This document shows positions 15,043 to 15,744 of a DNA stretch of 15,744 bases, piece by piece. Each line of letters opens with the position of its first letter. Position 1 is the stretch's first letter. The notes under the pieces were generated by a model, which had not been told where the DNA came from, made no database searches, and was given only the letters and a program-made list of their open reading frames with translations. A program made the position numbers and the translations under genes. The stretch is from Clostridium sp. (lineage in GTDB: Bacteria; Bacillota; Clostridia; Clostridiales; Clostridiaceae): positions 1 through 15,744 of the forward strand of contig DPOH01000294.1 in assembly GCA_003539755.1 (NCBI GenBank). The letters are read 5' to 3'.

Positions 15043-15744
15043 ATGAAAGATTTATTTGATACTACATATATAAATGGAATGAAGCTTAAAAATCGTTTTT
15101 TTAAATCAGGGTCATGGGAAGGCTTAGCAACAGAAGATAGTCATATGACAGATGCATTATTTAATGTATATGAGGAGCTTGCCCGTGGTGGAGTAGGTGC
15201 AATTGAAACGGGATATGCTCATGTTATGAAGGATGAACAGCCTGCTCCTAATATGATGGGAATTTTTGATGACAGTTTTATTGATGAATATAAGAAGCTT
15301 ACAGATATGGCTCACAGCTATGATGCAAGTATTTTAATGCAAATAACATACGGTGGATCAAGAAGTCATATGAAAGTGCCAAGTCCAGATATATGGGGAG
15401 CATCAGCAGTATAAAACCAAGTTACTGGTATTATGCCAAAGGAAATGACTAAGGATGATATAAATGAATTAGTCAAAGCTTTTGGAAAAGCAGCTATTAG
15501 AGTTAAAAAATCAGGCTTTGATGGAGTTATAATTCATGGAGCACATGGATATTTTATAAGTCAGTTCTTATGTCCATACTACAATAGACGTACTGATGAA
15601 TATGGTGGAAGTATTGAAAATCGTTCAAGAATTGTTTTAGAAATATACAAGGAAATAAGAAAACAAGTAGGAGAGGATTATCCTATATTAATAAAATACA
15701 ATTCTGAAGATTTTATGGAGGAAGGCTTTTAACTGTTAAAAATA
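15043..15744 (+). pseudogene. Old Yellow Enzyme-family NADH:flavin oxidoreductase, interrupted and cut by the window end
   Basis: This looks like a broken FMN-dependent oxidoreductase of the Old Yellow Enzyme family. Codons 1-123 encode the N-terminal barrel (LKNRFFKSGSWEG, GGVGAIETGYAHV, ILMQITYGGSRSHM, WGASAV). Codon 124 is TAA (15412-15414). The same frame then continues through NQVTGIMPKEMTKDDINELV and the family signature FDGVIIHGAHGYFISQFLCP plus RTDEYGGSIENRSR. Relatives have a Lys, Glu or Gln near the interrupted position, so one base change can explain the stop. A second in-frame TAA follows GF at 15730-15732, where relatives continue with a GFT-like sequence. Restoring the other frame there reads TVKN, suggesting a small indel. 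Two lesions favour a decayed gene over readthrough. The ribosome binding site is weak (GAGTGA). The real 3' end lies outside the window. Confidence 0.75.

Noticed and set aside
15412..15414. Programmed readthrough or recoding at the TAA in the oxidoreductase gene
   Set aside because: TAA is the least leaky stop codon and is not used for selenocysteine or pyrrolysine. I see no following stem-loop, and a second lesion near 15730 favours decay or sequence error.

Overview
The window is very AT-rich. Its genes have strong AGGAGG/GGGG-type ribosome binding sites, and hairpin-plus-T-run terminators separate most transcription units. Together with a YesM/YesN two-component pair, a CUT1 sugar ABC transporter without its own ATPase, and a sigma-D-like promoter before a chemotaxis gene, this points to a low-GC Firmicute, most likely a motile saccharolytic Clostridium. 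The genus is inferred from composition and protein style, not from a marker gene.

Layout. Positions 200-811 hold a monocistronic lipoprotein with an OB-fold-like C-terminus. Positions 1042-4427 hold a YesM-type sensor kinase and a YesN-type AraC-family response regulator. Convergent to these, across a shared bidirectional terminator, lies a minus-strand CUT1 sugar-uptake operon read from 7685 down to 4501: binding lipoprotein, MalF-like permease, MalG-like permease. A perfect 15-bp hairpin sits between the binding-protein gene and the permease genes. Diverging from this operon is a 58-residue single-span membrane protein (7999-8175) with its own terminator. Next come three plus-strand genes without an obvious internal terminator: a GNAT acetyltransferase that seems to start on ATT (8411-8959), a short QueG-like double [4Fe-4S] protein (9048-9743), and a cytoplasmic GH95 alpha-L-fucosidase-type enzyme (9785-12211). 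After a terminator there is an unusual Met/Asn/Gly/Ser-repeat protein with a PYPIYPG-repeat tail (12452-13189). A six-span methyl-accepting chemotaxis protein with a sigma-D-like promoter follows (13445-14923). The window ends inside a broken Old Yellow Enzyme-family oxidoreductase gene (from 15043).

How the parts may work together (inference). The sensor kinase and regulator probably sense an extracellular sugar or oligosaccharide and control the convergent ABC operon. The imported glycan could be trimmed inside the cell by the GH95 enzyme, which has no signal peptide, making the middle of the window a compact sense-import-cleave locus. The energy-coupling ATPase would be a shared MsmX-type protein encoded elsewhere.

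The items most worth a second look are the Met-rich repeat protein, the ATT start of the acetyltransferase, the doubly interrupted oxidoreductase, the intercistronic hairpin in the transporter operon, and the putative sigma-D promoter. I saw no tRNA, rRNA, CRISPR array, insertion sequence or recognisable riboswitch.
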